A stretch of DNA of 64,000 nt, from the NCBI GenBank assembly GCA_035708065.1, contig DASSTC010000043.1, positions 6,999 to 70,998 on the forward strand, in the 5' to 3' direction. The translations under genes were made by a program, and so were the position numbers. A model generated the notes under the pieces. The model ran no database searches. It saw only the letters and a list, made by a program, of their open reading frames with translations, and was not told where the DNA came from. The stretch comes from JAICUY01 sp035708065 (GTDB lineage: Bacteria > Chloroflexota > Limnocylindria > QHBO01). Of the stretch, positions 7,758 through 19,146 are shown piece after piece (the stretch's first letter is position 1; the number at the start of each line of letters is the position of its first letter).

Positions 7758-9452
7758 TTGCATTCGATCCGTAACGTCCGCGCGGCGCTCCGCGCCCCGT
7801 TCGAATCGCTTGGCCTTCTGCTGAGCAAGAATCGAGCCGCTACTCGCGTCTCGATCACCGCCATCGCCCTTTCGCTCGTCTTCGTGGTCTCCCAGCAGGG
7901 AGTCAGCCGCGCAGGACCAGAGCCGGTCGTCGCACCACCGCATTCCATCCTCCCGGCCAACGTCGGTGTAGGGATCGCGACGAACGCATCGGTGATCATC
8001 CCCTTCGACCAGCCCGTCGACCGCACCTCGGTCGCCGCCGGTCTTTCGGTACTGCCCGACGCCTCGGTTGTTTTGCGCTGGAGCGCCGACAGCCGCAGCG
8101 TCGAGCTGATTCCGCAGCGTCGCTGGATGACCGACGAGCGCTACGTTGTGCTGCTGTCCTCCGCGGTTCGCTACGAGGGCGGCGGCGCGATCGGCCAGGC
8201 GAAGCGCCTCAGCTTCACGACCGAGACCGCCCCGACCGTCAGCAACTTCGAGCTGCAGTACGTGCCGCAGGACCCGGCCGGTCTTGACGGTCGGAAGAGC
8301 GACGGCCTGAGCGAGTTCGCACCGCGCGAGAACGGCGTGGTCGCGGGCAGCATCGAGGAACGCTCGCGTGCGCTCGCGGCCCGAGCGGCGCCGCGCGATA
8401 CCGCCGACGGCGTGAGCGCGCACACCGAGGTGAGCATCGAGTTCAGCACCCCGATGGACGAGCGGGAGGTCGCCGAGCATTTCGCGATCAGTCCGCACGT
8501 CGACGGTGATATCGCCTGGCGTGGCCGCACCCTCGTCTTCACCCCGGCTGAGCCGTTCCAGGCCGGCGCGCGCTACGCCATCAGCCTGGCGGGCGTCCAC
8601 GATCGGCTCGGCAATCCGCTCGGCGGCGATTCGAGCTTCTCGTTCACCACCATCGCTGCCGGCCAGCCGATCAAGGTCACTCCGAAGGACGGTGAGCGCA
8701 ACGTGACGTCGCGCGAGGTCTCGCTGTGGTTCTCGCAGCCGATCGACACGACGCGCACCGACAAGGCGTTCTCGCTGACCGATCTGGCCACGAAGAAGGC
8801 CATCGACGGCAAGCTGACCTGGAACGACGCTCGGACCCAGCTCACCTTCACCGCCGACAGGGCGCTGGCCAAAGGCCATCACTTCCGGATCAGCATCGGC
8901 GAGGGAGCCGTCGACAGCGACGGCAATGCGGTGAGCGTCGACGCGACATTCAGCACCAAGGCCGCTCCGGCGCCGGCGCGCTCCGGCACGTCCACGTCCA
9001 CCCGAAGCCAGACGCGCCCCGTTCCGAAGCCGCCCGGCCCGGCGTCGAGCCTGGTCGGCTACGCGCTCAACCAGGTGAACGCCGCGCGAGCGGCCTACGG
9101 CTTCCGGGCGCTGGGTCTGGACGGCGCGGTATCGGCCGTGGCAAACGCGCACGCCTGGGACATGCTGCGCAATGGCTACTTCAGCCACACGGGGCTCGAT
9201 GGCTCGACGGTGCGCACCCGCCTGTCGCGCGCAGGCGTGCCCTACAGCTACGCGGGCGAGAACATCTGCTACCGCGCCGGTTTCAGCGTCCAGTCGACCC
9301 TGAACTGGTGCCATGCGCAGTTCATGGCGGAGCCCTACCCGGGCTACTACAACCACATCGGCAACATCCTGAACCCCGATTTCTCGCGTCTGGGTGTCGG
9401 GATCGCCGCAAGCGGCAACAAGGTCTACGTGGTCTGGGACTTCACCGGTTGA
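7758..9452 (+). CDS. Secreted protein with Ig-like (Big_5) repeats and C-terminal CAP/SCP domain
   Basis: 564 residues from a TTG start with GGGAG upstream. A single hydrophobic segment (about 31-49) acts as signal anchor. Two or three bacterial Ig-like domains follow (about 60-170, 200-300, 305-400), each with the SFTT or TFST ending typical of Big_5. A Thr/Ser/Pro linker follows, then a CAP domain (about 430-564) with LNQVNAARAAYG, AHAWDMLRNGYFSH, YAGENIC and a NHIGNILNP segment. CAP proteins are extracellular. Their activity in bacteria is mostly unknown, with lipid binding or proteolysis proposed. The architecture suggests a wall-exposed stalk carrying a CAP head. It is a single-gene unit between dprA and topA with its own promoter and a hairpin after the stop. 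Confidence 0.78.
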   Translation: MHSIRNVRAALRAPFESLGLLLSKNRAATRVSITAIALSLVFVVSQQGVSRAGPEPVVAPPHSILPANVGVGIATNASVIIPFDQPVDRTSVAAGLSVLPDASVVLRWSADSRSVELIPQRRWMTDERYVVLLSSAVRYEGGGAIGQAKRLSFTTETAPTVSNFELQYVPQDPAGLDGRKSDGLSEFAPRENGVVAGSIEERSRALAARAAPRDTADGVSAHTEVSIEFSTPMDEREVAEHFAISPHVDGDIAWRGRTLVFTPAEPFQAGARYAISLAGVHDRLGNPLGGDSSFSFTTIAAGQPIKVTPKDGERNVTSREVSLWFSQPIDTTRTDKAFSLTDLATKKAIDGKLTWNDARTQLTFTADRALAKGHHFRISIGEGAVDSDGNAVSVDATFSTKAAPAPARSGTSTSTRSQTRPVPKPPGPASSLVGYALNQVNAARAAYGFRALGLDGAVSAVANAHAWDMLRNGYFSHTGLDGSTVRTRLSRAGVPYSYAGENICYRAGFSVQSTLNWCHAQFMAEPYPGYYNHIGNILNPDFSRLGVGIAASGNKVYVVWDFTG

Positions 9453-9480
9453 CCGATGCGGCCGCCTTCGGCGGCCGGTC
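9451..9480 (+). terminator. Hairpin directly after the CAP-domain gene
   Basis: CGGCCGCC (9459-9466), loop TTC, GGCGGCCG (9470-9477): an 8-bp perfect stem beginning 7 bases after the stop, flanked by GACCG and CGGTC that can extend it past an ATG bulge. There is no T tract, so intrinsic termination is plausible but not certain. The ACCGATGC repeat at 9452 forms part of the left arm. Confidence 0.5.
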
Positions 9481-9500
9481 GACCAGGAGTGATCAGGCCG

Positions 9501-9531
9501 GGTAGGACCGGTAAGCCGTCGGTAACGGTCC
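9501..9531 (+). repeat. GGTAA direct repeats (topA promoter)
   Basis: GGTAA at 9510 and 9521 (11 bp apart) with a GGTAG at 9501. Over about 25 bases the segment from 9508 matches 4792 onward at all but about four positions, and both copies sit at the same distance from a TANNNT box. It overlaps where a -35 element would be, as expected for an activator site or for the -35 of an alternative sigma factor. Confidence 0.6.
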
Positions 9532-9547
9532 GGCGAGAAGCGGGTGC

Positions 9548-9553
9548 TACACT
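9548..9553 (+). promoter_or_regulatory. -10 box TACACT before topA
   Basis: TACACT ends 10 bases before the topA ATG at 9564, giving a leaderless or nearly leaderless transcript. The GGTAA repeat element lies just upstream. Confidence 0.5.
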
Positions 9554-9563
9554 CCGCCCTCGT

Positions 9564-11850
<2,287 letters not shown>

Positions 11851-11858
<8 letters not shown>

Positions 11859-12789
11859 CGCGGCGGGTGCCCTGGAGCGCTTCCTCGGCCACCTCGCCGC
11901 CCGCAACGCATCGCCGGGTACCGTCGTAGAGTACCGCCGTCACGCCGGCGAGTTCATCAGCTTCCTGGACGAGGCGAACGTTGGCTGGGAGGCACCCGAC
12001 CGTCACGCCGTGCGACGCTATCTCTCGTCGCTGGCCGACCGCGGCCTCTCTCCATCGGCGGTGGCCGGGCGGGTGGCTGCGATCCGCGCGTTCTACCGCC
12101 ACGCGACCCGGGAAGGATGGATCAGCGCCGACCCGCTGGCCGGCGTGCGCAGCCCGAAGCGGCCACGCCGGCTGCCGAAGGTGCTCTCCGCGGCGCAGGC
12201 CGAGCAGCTCGTCGAGGCGCCGGTACACGCGCCGGCTCACGGCGGCAGGGCCGCCGCGCTGCGGCTCCGAGACGCAGCGCTCCTGGAGCTGCTGTACGCC
12301 ACCGGGATGCGCATCAGTGAGCTCGCCGGCCTGACGATGCATCGCGTCGACGTCACCAGACGCCGGCTGCGCGTCGTCGGCAAGGGCAACAAGGAGCGCG
12401 AGCTGCTGTTCGGTCGCCACGCCGCGGACGCGCTGGCGCGCTACCTGCGCGACGCCCGCCCGGCCCTCGCGAACCGCGGCGGCGAAGCCGTGTTCCTGAA
12501 CGCTTCAGGCTCGCCGCTCAGCGCGCGGGGCGCCCGGCTGGCGGTCGATCGCTGGGTCGCGCGCTCCGGGATCGGCGTGGGCGCTTCGCCACACACGCTG
12601 CGGCACTCATTCGCCACGCATCTGCTCGAGGGTGGCGCCGACCTGCGCAGCGTCCAGGAGCTGCTCGGGCACGCGGACCTCGCCACGACCCAGATCTACA
12701 CCCATCTTTCGGATGCCAGGGTGCGGGAGGTGTACCGCGCCGCGCACCCGCGTTCGGGCCAGGCGGAGGCTGGGCCGCGGTCGTCGTGA
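11851..12789 (+). CDS. xerC: Tyrosine recombinase XerC
   Basis: 312 residues from GTG 11851, which overlaps the topA stop by 8 bases; a longer frame from 11734 would overlap topA by 125 bases. A SAM-like N-terminal domain (about 1-85) precedes a catalytic domain with all active residues: Arg in ATGMRISEL, Lys in VVGKGNKER, HTLRHSFATHLLEGG, LGHADLATTQ and nucleophile Tyr283 in QIYTHLS. With XerD (second copy at 56524) it resolves chromosome dimers at dif. The topA-xerC context marks it as the housekeeping enzyme, not a phage integrase. No dif-like site was recognised here. Confidence 0.88.
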
Positions 12790-12802
12790 TCGGGTCGCGA
12801 GC

Positions 12803-14419
12803 GTGACCAACGCCGGCGCGGCCGCACCGGCGCCCCAATCGAGCGCGCCGAGCACGGCGCGCGTGCTCGTCAACGCGAGCCTGATCCTGACCGTCGCGGC
12901 GCTCGCCAGCCGGCTGCTGGGCTGGGTGCGGCTCCTGGTCATCGGCTCGCAGTTCGGCGCGAGCCGCGAGCTGGATGCATACTTCGCCGCCTTCCGCATT
13001 CCGGACGCGATCTTCCAGCTCGTGGTCGCAGGCGCGCTGTCCGCGGCGCTCATCCCGGTCTTCCAGGGCTATCGCGCCCGTGAGCAGGAGGGCGAGGCGT
13101 GGCGCCTGGCCAGCAGCGTCATCAACCTGGTCGTCATCGCGCTCGCCGGGCTGAGCCTGCTGATGGCCATCTTTGCGCCCATGATCGTCCCGATCGTGGC
13201 GCCCGGCTTCGATGCGCCGACCACCGAGCTCACCGTGCGGATGACCCGCGTGATGCTGCTCAGCCCCGTGTTCATCGGCATGGGCGCCGTGGTCAGCGGG
13301 ATCCTCAACTCGTACGAGCGGTTCGCGATCCCGGCCATCGCTCCGCTCATCTACAACCTGGCGATCATTCTGGCGGCCATCTTCCTGGCGCCGGTGATGG
13401 GCGTCGAGGGGCTGGCCGTCGGTGTCGCGGTCGGCTCACTGGCGCACCTCGCCATCCAGCTGCCGAACCTCGGCAGGGTGGGGCAGCGCTACGACCTGAG
13501 CATCGGTCTGCGACATCCGGGCGTGCGCAAGGTTGCCTGGTTGATGGGACCGCGGATGCTGGGACTGGCGGCCGGTCAGATCAACTTCATCGTCAGCACG
13601 GTGCTCGCCTCGGGCCTCGCGGAAGGCAGCATCACCGCGTACAACTACGCGTTCCAGCTCAGCCAGATCCCGGTCGGCGTGCTGGGCGTGAGCGTCGCGG
13701 TCGCGCTCTTCCCGACGTTGTCACGCGATGCGGCGCTTGGCCGCATCAATGAGATCCGGCGCCAGGTGGCGGGCAGCCTGCGGATCCTGGTCTTCCTGGC
13801 CGCGCCCCTGACGGCGATCATGATCGTGCTCGCCGAGCCGCTGGCCGCGGTCTTCTTCCAGTACGGCCTGTTCGGTCAACGGGCGACCGAGCGGACCGCC
13901 AGCGCCCTTGTGTTCTTCAGCATCGGCCTGGGCGGGCACATCGTCGTCCACGTCCTGACGCGTGCCTTCTACGCGATGCAGGACACCCGCACGCCGGTGC
14001 TGTGGGCGATCCTCGCCGTCGCCATCAACGTGCCGCTGATGATCCTGCTGGTCGGACCGATGGGCGTCGCCGGGCTGGCCCTGGCGCTGTCGATCAGCGC
14101 CGTGCTGGAGGTCATCGGTCTGGTCTGGGCATTGCGCCGGAGGATCGACTCGGTGGAGGAGGCCAGCGTGCTGCGATCGGTGGGCCGCTCCGCCGTGGCG
14201 GCGGCGGCGGCTGCGCTGCTCATGCTCGGTGGGCTGCGCCTGGTCGAGGACTGGTTCGGGTCGCTGCTCGCCAACGCGCTCGGCCGGCTGCTGGTGCTCG
14301 CCGGGCTGTCGGCAGCGGGGATCGCGATCTTCGTCCTGGTCGCCGCGGCGCTCCACTCGCCGGAGCTGGCGCAGGTACGCTCGCAGCTGTCGCGGCGGCT
14401 CGGTCGCAACGCGCCATGA
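12803..14419 (+). CDS. murJ: Lipid II flippase MurJ (MviN)
   Basis: 538 residues from GTG 12803, 13 bases after xerC. About 14 membrane segments cover the length. Conserved early motif is ASRLLGWVR and later GPRMLGLAAGQINF, as in the MOP-family MurJ. It flips the lipid-linked peptidoglycan precursor across the cytoplasmic membrane. The first 25 residues are a polar Ala/Pro stretch. The gene opens a block of five overlapping cell-wall genes (murJ-femX-murE-femX-femX), so precursor export, stem-peptide synthesis and peptide bridging are encoded together. Confidence 0.9.
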   Translation: MTNAGAAAPAPQSSAPSTARVLVNASLILTVAALASRLLGWVRLLVIGSQFGASRELDAYFAAFRIPDAIFQLVVAGALSAALIPVFQGYRAREQEGEAWRLASSVINLVVIALAGLSLLMAIFAPMIVPIVAPGFDAPTTELTVRMTRVMLLSPVFIGMGAVVSGILNSYERFAIPAIAPLIYNLAIILAAIFLAPVMGVEGLAVGVAVGSLAHLAIQLPNLGRVGQRYDLSIGLRHPGVRKVAWLMGPRMLGLAAGQINFIVSTVLASGLAEGSITAYNYAFQLSQIPVGVLGVSVAVALFPTLSRDAALGRINEIRRQVAGSLRILVFLAAPLTAIMIVLAEPLAAVFFQYGLFGQRATERTASALVFFSIGLGGHIVVHVLTRAFYAMQDTRTPVLWAILAVAINVPLMILLVGPMGVAGLALALSISAVLEVIGLVWALRRRIDSVEEASVLRSVGRSAVAAAAAALLMLGGLRLVEDWFGSLLANALGRLLVLAGLSAAGIAIFVLVAAALHSPELAQVRSQLSRRLGRNAP

Positions 14420-15477
14420 TCCAGGTTCGGAACGCGTGCGAGACCGATGCGGCCGCCTGGCAGGACTTCCTGTCGCGGACCGCCTCCGGCGATTTCCTGC
14501 ATGACTGGGAGTGGGCCCAGGTGGCCGCCTTCGACGGGCAGCCGCAGCAGCGCTTCGTGGCCGAGGAGGACGGCATGCTGGTGGCCATCGCCGCCGCGCA
14601 GGTTCGCCGTTTGCCGCTGGGCAAGTCGTTCTGGTACGTGCCGCACGGCCCGGTCATGGACTACACGGATGCACGTGCCGGCGAGCGGTTGCGTGTCATG
14701 GCGGCCGCGCTGCGCGATGCGGCGCGTTTTGCCGGTGCCCTGGCGGTCAAGCTCGAGCCGCGCGTTCCCGCCGGGTCGGCTGCGGCGCGCCTCTTCACAG
14801 GCCTCGGGCTGCGCGCGGAGGTCGCAACCCTGCAGGTCGCCCAGACGCGGATCGTGCCGCTCGACGATGACGAGTCGCTGCTTGCCGGGTTCGACAAGGA
14901 CACGCGGTACGCGGTGCGCCGCGCGGAGCGCGAGGGCGTCGAGGTGCGCGTGATCAGCGATGCGGCCGACGATGCCCCGGTCGATCGGCTGCACGAGCTC
15001 GTCGTCGAGACGCAGCGGCGCGCCGGCTTCCCCATGCCGAGCCGCAGCCGCTACCGGCTGGTGTGGCACGCGCTCGGCGGCGCGGGCCGCGCCCGAATCT
15101 TCGAGGCTTGGCTCGCCGACAGGCTGCTCGCCTCGGGGATGCTGGTCGTGGAGGGTGATCGGTCGTTCTACCTGTTCGCCGGCTCGCGGCGCGAGGAACG
15201 CGGCGAGCCGAAGCGCTACGCCACCTATGCGCTGCAGTGGGCGATGATCCGCGACGCCCGGGCGCAGGGAGCAAGGCATCACGACCTGTGGGGCGTCGCG
15301 CCGCCGGGTGCCGGTACGGCACATCGCTGGTACGGCGTCGGGCTCTTCAAGAAGGGATTCGGCGGGGAGGAGGTCGTCTGGGCCGGCACGTGGGACGTCG
15401 TCGTGGACGCCACGCTGTACCGGCTGCGCACCGCTGTCGGAATGCTGCGCGGCTGGGCCGCCAGGCTGCGACGATGA
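14416..15477 (+). CDS. FemX-type peptidoglycan bridge aminoacyltransferase (copy 1)
   Basis: 353 residues, ATGA overlap with murJ. The protein is a double GNAT fold of the FemAB/FemX family: an N-terminal DFLHDWEWAQV and YVPHGPVMDY region, then a RYAVRRAEREGVEV helix-turn and a C-terminal half with RYATYALQW, HHDLWGVAPPG and FKKGFGGEE. Family members use aminoacyl-tRNA to add amino acids to the side chain of residue 3 of lipid II. Copies 2 and 3 lie just downstream, with about a third of residues alike by eye, so these are old paralogs rather than recent duplicates. Which amino acid is added cannot be read from the sequence. Confidence 0.8.
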   Translation: MIQVRNACETDAAAWQDFLSRTASGDFLHDWEWAQVAAFDGQPQQRFVAEEDGMLVAIAAAQVRRLPLGKSFWYVPHGPVMDYTDARAGERLRVMAAALRDAARFAGALAVKLEPRVPAGSAAARLFTGLGLRAEVATLQVAQTRIVPLDDDESLLAGFDKDTRYAVRRAEREGVEVRVISDAADDAPVDRLHELVVETQRRAGFPMPSRSRYRLVWHALGGAGRARIFEAWLADRLLASGMLVVEGDRSFYLFAGSRREERGEPKRYATYALQWAMIRDARAQGARHHDLWGVAPPGAGTAHRWYGVGLFKKGFGGEEVVWAGTWDVVVDATLYRLRTAVGMLRGWAARLRR

Positions 15478-15484
15478 AGGGGTG

Positions 15485-16984
15485 ATGACCCAACCACGCA
15501 TGGGGCTCGGCGCGCTGACCGACGTCATCGAGCCGCGAAAGGTCCTCGGGATTCCCGGCGGCGAAGTGGGCGCGCTCGCCTACGACTCGCGCAATGTCGC
15601 GCCCGGAACGCTCTTCTTCGCCGTCCCGGGTGTCCATGTCGATGGGCACGACTACGTGCGCAGCGCGATCGAGCGCGGTGCGATCGCGCTCGTCGTCGAG
15701 CGCGAGCTCGACGACATCGCCGTCCCACAGCTGATCGTCGACAGCTCGCGCCGGGCATTGGCCGACGCCGCCGACGCGTGGTTCGGCCGGCCGTCCGAGC
15801 ATCTCGAGGTGATCGGCGTCACCGGCACCGACGGCAAGACGACGACGACCTTCATGGCGGTCGCCATGCTGCTCGCCGAGGGCCGCAACCCGGGGCTCAT
15901 CGGCACCGTCGCGCGCCGCGTCGGCAACGTCCAGGAGCCGAACGATGACCGCAACACCACGCCCGAGGCGCTCGAGCTCCAGCAGCTGCTGGCCGAGATG
16001 GTCGCCGCGGGCAACGACAGCGTGGTGATGGAGGCGACGTCGCACGGCCTGGCGCTCGACCGCGTTCGCAACTGCCGCTTCGACGCCAGCATCGTGACCA
16101 CCGTGACCAGCGAGCACCTGGAGTTCCACGGTACGCTCGAGGCGTATCGCGCCGCCAAGGCGAAGCTCGTCGAGGAGGCGCCGCTGGCCGTGCTCAACGC
16201 GGACGACGCGACGTTCGGCTACTTCCTCGACCGCGCCCGCGATCGTGTCGTCACCTATGCCGTCGAGGCCGATGCCGACGTGCGCGCCACCGCCGTCGAT
16301 GCAGGCGCCGGCGGCACTCGCTTCACCGTGCGTGGTCCGCGCTGGAGCGGCGAGGTCTCACTGCAGATTCCCGGCTGGTTCAACGTCCACAACGCGCTCG
16401 CGGTGCTGGCGCTGGCCGAAGGGCTGGGCCTCGACCCCGCGGTGGCGGCGCGCGGCGTGAGCCAGCTGCCCGGCGTGCCGGGGCGCATGGAGCGCATCGA
16501 CGAGGGCCAGCCGTTCACCGTGATCGTGGACTACGCCCACACCGCCGATGCGCTCGAGAAGGTGCTCGGCATCCTCCGCCCGCTGACCGCCGGGCGGCTG
16601 ATCGCGGTGTTCGGCTCGGCAGGGGAGCGCGATCGGACGAAGCGACCGGCGATGGGCGCCGTCTCGGCGCGTCACGCGGACGTGACGATCGTCACCGACG
16701 AGGATCCGCGGCTGGAGGACGGCCACGCCATCAACCGCGAGATCGCCACAGGGGCGCTCCACGCCGGCGCAGTCGAAGGCGAGAACCTGTTCGTGATCGA
16801 CGACCGCCGCGAGGCGATCGGCCATGCCATCACGCTGGCGCGCGCGGGCGACGTGATCCTGCTGGCGGGCAAGGGCCACGAGCAGTGCATCATCTATGGC
16901 ACCGAGCGCCGCTGGTGGGACGAGCGCGAGGTGGCGCGCCGGGCGCTGCGCAGCACCGGATTCGAGCGCGCGGCGGATGGCTGA
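15485..16984 (+). CDS. murE: UDP-MurNAc-tripeptide synthetase MurE
   Basis: 499 residues from ATG 15485, preceded by AAGGGG; GTG at 15482 is also possible. It contains the Mur-ligase ATP motif GVTGTDGKTTTT (about 110-120), MEATSHGLALDR, NDDRNTTPE and VDYAHTADALEKVL. It adds the third residue to UDP-MurNAc-L-Ala-D-Glu in the cytoplasm. The residue-selection motif, DNPR in meso-DAP enzymes and DNPA in L-Lys enzymes, reads EDPR here (406-409), so the diamino acid may not be meso-DAP. Three FemX genes surround it, which fits an Orn- or Lys-type wall with an interpeptide bridge. femX copy 2 overlaps its last 8 bases. Confidence 0.9.
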   Translation: MTQPRMGLGALTDVIEPRKVLGIPGGEVGALAYDSRNVAPGTLFFAVPGVHVDGHDYVRSAIERGAIALVVERELDDIAVPQLIVDSSRRALADAADAWFGRPSEHLEVIGVTGTDGKTTTTFMAVAMLLAEGRNPGLIGTVARRVGNVQEPNDDRNTTPEALELQQLLAEMVAAGNDSVVMEATSHGLALDRVRNCRFDASIVTTVTSEHLEFHGTLEAYRAAKAKLVEEAPLAVLNADDATFGYFLDRARDRVVTYAVEADADVRATAVDAGAGGTRFTVRGPRWSGEVSLQIPGWFNVHNALAVLALAEGLGLDPAVAARGVSQLPGVPGRMERIDEGQPFTVIVDYAHTADALEKVLGILRPLTAGRLIAVFGSAGERDRTKRPAMGAVSARHADVTIVTDEDPRLEDGHAINREIATGALHAGAVEGENLFVIDDRREAIGHAITLARAGDVILLAGKGHEQCIIYGTERRWWDEREVARRALRSTGFERAADG

Positions 16985-18041
16985 GCTGCACGCCTGGCGG
17001 GTGACCGATGCCGACGCCTGGAACGACTTTGCCACCGGTGCATCCCATCGCTCGTTTCCACAGCTCTGGGAGTGGGGCGAGCTGCGACAGCCGTTCGGCT
17101 GGCGCCCGGTGCGCATCGTGGTCGGGGAGCGCCAGGGCGCGCCGCTGGCCGGTGCCCAGGTGCTCATTCGCGACGTGCCGCTGTTCGGCTGGCGCCTCGG
17201 CTACGCGCCGCGCGGCCCGATTGGAGACCTCCACGACGAAGCGGTGCGCACCGCCGCATTCGCCGCGCTGCGCGCGCTGGCGCGTCGCGAGCGGATCGCC
17301 ACGCTGAAGGTCGATCCGGAGGCGACCCCGGAGTCGGCCTTCGGTCGGGCCCTGCTGGCGCCGCCGTGGCGGGCGGCCGCCAAGGTCCAGCCACCGCGCA
17401 CCCGCATCGTCGATCTGCACGCGTCCGAGGAAGAGCTGCGCGGGGGCATGCGACGCAAGCATCGGCAGTACGTCAACAAGGCGCAGCGCGCCGGCGTGAC
17501 CGTCGAGTGGCTCGACCACGCGGCCGGGGGCATCGGTCAGGCGCTGGCGGACTTCTATCGGATCTACACCTTCACCGCCGAGCGTGCGGGGTTCGTGGCA
17601 CGGGCCGCCCGCTACTACCAGCGCGTCTGGGAGCTCTTCGCGCCCGCCGGCCGGGCTCGTCTCCTGTTCGCCAGCCTGGACGGTGAGCGGGTCGCCACCC
17701 TGTTCTGCTTCGTGTGCGGCGATCGCGTCGCCGAGGCATTCGGCGGAATGACCGATGCCGGCGCCGACTCTCGGGCCAACTACCTGCTCAAGTGGGAGGC
17801 GATCCGCGGCTTTCGGGAGCGTGGGGCGGCGACGTACGACCTGTGGGGCCTGGCCACCGGCGGCATCGCGCAGTTCAAGGAGGGGTTCGGCGGGCGGCAG
17901 GTCGACTACGTCGGCGCGCGCGACTGGCCGTTGCAGCGGCCGCAGGACGCGGCCCTTCGGCTGCTGCTGCCCGCCTACGGCATCGCCCAGCGTGCCAGGC
18001 TGCGGCTGTCGGGTCGCAGGCTGGCCGGGAGCGACGACTGA
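16977..18041 (+). CDS. FemX-type peptidoglycan bridge aminoacyltransferase (copy 2)
   Basis: 354 residues from ATG 16977, overlapping murE by 8 bases. FemAB fold: SHRSFPQLWEWGEL, YAPRGPIGDL, then MRRKHRQYVNKAQRAGV and the C-terminal signature TYDLWGLATGG with QFKEGFGGRQVDYVG. Length matches the family (340-420). Family knowledge says the protein acts on lipid II at the cytoplasmic face with an aminoacyl-tRNA donor. Position directly after murE supports action on the residue MurE adds. It may add the first or a later residue of the bridge; order among the three paralogs is unknown. Confidence 0.8.
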   Translation: MAELHAWRVTDADAWNDFATGASHRSFPQLWEWGELRQPFGWRPVRIVVGERQGAPLAGAQVLIRDVPLFGWRLGYAPRGPIGDLHDEAVRTAAFAALRALARRERIATLKVDPEATPESAFGRALLAPPWRAAAKVQPPRTRIVDLHASEEELRGGMRRKHRQYVNKAQRAGVTVEWLDHAAGGIGQALADFYRIYTFTAERAGFVARAARYYQRVWELFAPAGRARLLFASLDGERVATLFCFVCGDRVAEAFGGMTDAGADSRANYLLKWEAIRGFRERGAATYDLWGLATGGIAQFKEGFGGRQVDYVGARDWPLQRPQDAALRLLLPAYGIAQRARLRLSGRRLAGSDD

Positions 18042-19102
18042 TGGCCGGCGCTCGCGTCCGTCCGGCCGACCCATCCGATCGCGCGGCGTGGGACGCGTTC
18101 GTGGCGGGTCGGCCCGAGGGCGATCTGCTGCAGTCGTGGACCTGGGGCGACTGCTCGGCGCTTGCCGGCGAGCCGCCGGCCAGGATCGTCGCCCAGGGGC
18201 CGAACGGCGCGCTACGCGGCGTCGCACAGGCGCTCGTCCGACCGGCCGGCATTCGCCGCAGCGTGGCGTATGTGGCGCACGGCCCCGTCTGGGAGCGCGA
18301 CGCGCCTGACGGCAGCGAGCTGCTTGGCGCGCTGCTCGCCGGGCTGCACGAGCTCGCGGCCGAGCACCGGGCGCTGGTCGTCAAGCTCGACCCGCGCGCC
18401 GGCAGCGACGCGGCAGCGGTGGCCTCCCAGCTCGAGCGCTTCGGCCTGCGCCGCGGCAACGACCTCCAGGCGCCGACGACGCGCATCGTGGACCTCGCCG
18501 CCGGGGAAGAGGAGCTCATGGCGTCGTGGCATGCCGATGCCCGGCGGCTGTCGCGGCGAGCCGGACGCGAAGCTGTCGAGGTGCAGGTCGACCGCACCGG
18601 CGACCCAGCGGCGATCGCCACCCTTCATCGGTTGCTGGAAGTGACCGCCGGCCGCGCCGAGTTCCGCGTCCGCTCGCTCGCCTTCCTCGAGCGGCTGGCG
18701 GCCGGGTTCGCCGAGCACGACGGCTGGTACCTCGGCATCGCGCGGTTCGAGGGCACGCCGTTCGCCGCGATGGCCATGCCGCGCCTCGGAGACCGGGCGT
18801 ACTACCTGTACGGGGCGTCGCTGCGCGAAGCGGCCTACAAGCACAAGTATGGGCCGTACGCGGTGATGGCCACGCTGCAACGCCGGCTGGCCGCCGACGG
18901 GGTGCACGAGCTCGACATGTGGGGCGTCGTCGAGGCCGACGACCCGGACGCGGACCCTGCCTGGCAGGGATTCTCCGCGTTCAAGCGCACGTTCGGCGGC
19001 ACGCCGCTGCGGCACCCCGGCCTGTTCGACCTGGTGACCGATCCGTTCTGGTACCGCCTGCGCGAGCTGCGCCAGTCCGCACTCGGGTTGCTCGGCCGCT
19101 GA
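18041..19102 (+). CDS. FemX-type peptidoglycan bridge aminoacyltransferase (copy 3)
   Basis: 353 residues, TGATG overlap with copy 2. FemAB features are present but more divergent: GDLLQSWTWGDC, YVAHGPVWER, WHADARRLSRRAGREAV and the end ELDMWGVVEADDPD with FKRTFGGTPLRHPG. The extra acidic loop between MWGV and FKRTFGG is absent from copies 1 and 2. It closes the murJ-femX-murE-femX-femX operon; rel follows with its own promoter-like box. The substrate is not known. Confidence 0.76.
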   Translation: MAGARVRPADPSDRAAWDAFVAGRPEGDLLQSWTWGDCSALAGEPPARIVAQGPNGALRGVAQALVRPAGIRRSVAYVAHGPVWERDAPDGSELLGALLAGLHELAAEHRALVVKLDPRAGSDAAAVASQLERFGLRRGNDLQAPTTRIVDLAAGEEELMASWHADARRLSRRAGREAVEVQVDRTGDPAAIATLHRLLEVTAGRAEFRVRSLAFLERLAAGFAEHDGWYLGIARFEGTPFAAMAMPRLGDRAYYLYGASLREAAYKHKYGPYAVMATLQRRLAADGVHELDMWGVVEADDPDADPAWQGFSAFKRTFGGTPLRHPGLFDLVTDPFWYRLRELRQSALGLLGR

Positions 19103-19131
19103 GCGAGGACTGAGCGCGGGGAGCCGCGTGC

Positions 19132-19137
19132 TACCAT
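19132..19137 (+). promoter_or_regulatory. -10 box TACCAT before rel, leaderless type
   Basis: TACCAT ends 9 bases before the rel ATG at 19147. No Shine-Dalgarno sequence lies between. Confidence 0.45.
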
Positions 19138-19146
19138 CGAACGACC

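Noticed and set aside
14416..19102. Recent tandem duplication of femX genes
   Set aside because: The three copies share motifs but no visible nucleotide repeats, so the duplications are old.
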